Shown here one piece after another: positions 14,966 to 15,191 of a stretch of 15,191 bases of DNA. The stretch spans positions 1 to 15,191 of the forward strand of contig SBAY01000080.1 in NCBI GenBank assembly GCA_005239945.1, written 5' to 3'. Made by a program: the position numbers and the translations under genes. This stretch comes from Nitrospira sp. Lineage in GTDB: Bacteria; UBA9089; CG2-30-40-21; SBAY01. Below the pieces are notes generated by a model that saw only the letters and a list, made by a program, of their open reading frames with translations, did not search any database and was not told where the DNA came from. Position 1 is the stretch's first letter. The number at the start of each line of letters is the position of its first letter.

Positions 14966-15191
14966 TTATTGTTGTTACCGGTCTCATTTTTAATTGTTCT
15001 TACGTCTTCTTCTGATTCTACTTCCAGCAAGGATTCTACCCTTCGGGACACATCCCATCCCATATCTTTGATATTTTTAATCCTATGGGATGTGTCCCTT
15101 TCTCTATGCTTTCTCTACTAAAAGTTTCCTACCCCTTCTTTTTCTTACGCCTTTTTAATTAACCTTTTTCTGCTGTTAAATCCAACCAAAC
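14966..15191. other. No gene seen; second inverted repeat at 15045-15098
   Basis: GGGACACATCCCA (15045-15057) is perfectly mirrored at 15086-15098 around a 28-nt AT-rich loop. The surrounding sequence has open frames of up to about 66 codons on the + strand but no ribosome site or recognisable protein. I read this as intergenic repeat DNA. Confidence 0.5.

Noticed and set aside
1..15191. CRISPR array, tRNA or rRNA genes
   Set aside because: No regularly spaced direct repeats and no recognisable tRNA or rRNA segments were seen on either strand.

Overview
The window looks like a piece of an AT-rich, repeat-laden chromosome of a Gram-negative (lipopolysaccharide-bearing) bacterium. lptA and lptB point to an outer membrane. 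A secreted glucanase-type gene ends in a FlgD/type-IX-like sorting tail of the kind seen in several candidate phyla. Small palindromic repeats and MITE-like elements fill almost every intergenic gap. I cannot name the species.

Layout. At the left edge is a toxin-antitoxin remnant on the + strand: a BrnT-like C-terminal tail and a CopG-type antitoxin. Everything else recognisable is on the - strand. Read in the direction of transcription (right to left) the order is: a broken secreted glucanase/glucoamylase-like gene (14629-10904, three in-frame stops), lptA (10625-10014), a MITE, NACHT target gene 2 (9738-6895), avd (6805-6464), a repeat cluster, NACHT target gene 1 (6037-3725), a second MITE, lptB (3354-2626) and recG (2624-450).

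The central 6.5 kb is the exciting part. It is the target-and-accessory half of a diversity-generating retroelement (DGR). Two large NTPases, each with an N-terminal nuclease-like domain, a NACHT ATPase and a C-terminal FGE-sulfatase/C-type-lectin-fold domain, end in variable regions. These are nearly identical in framework and differ at 24 of 98 bases, clustered in ligand-loop codons. At 18 of the 24 sites one copy carries adenine on the coding strand, and 12 of 14 affected codons change the amino acid. Each target stop is followed after exactly 36 nt by the same 8-bp-stem/3-nt-loop GC hairpin, the type of structure that DGRs use beside the variable region. Between the targets lies a clear avd gene (DGR accessory protein). 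No reverse transcriptase and no template repeat are visible, so the mutagenic engine must act from elsewhere, or has been lost.

Working model: two NLR-like (NACHT) conflict/defence proteins whose sensor ends are diversified by a retroelement acting in trans. Nuclease-like N-termini would be the effectors, NACHT the switch, and the lectin-fold tail the hypervariable receptor. The cassette sits co-oriented inside what is usually a contiguous lptA-lptB block, which suggests insertion into a housekeeping operon.
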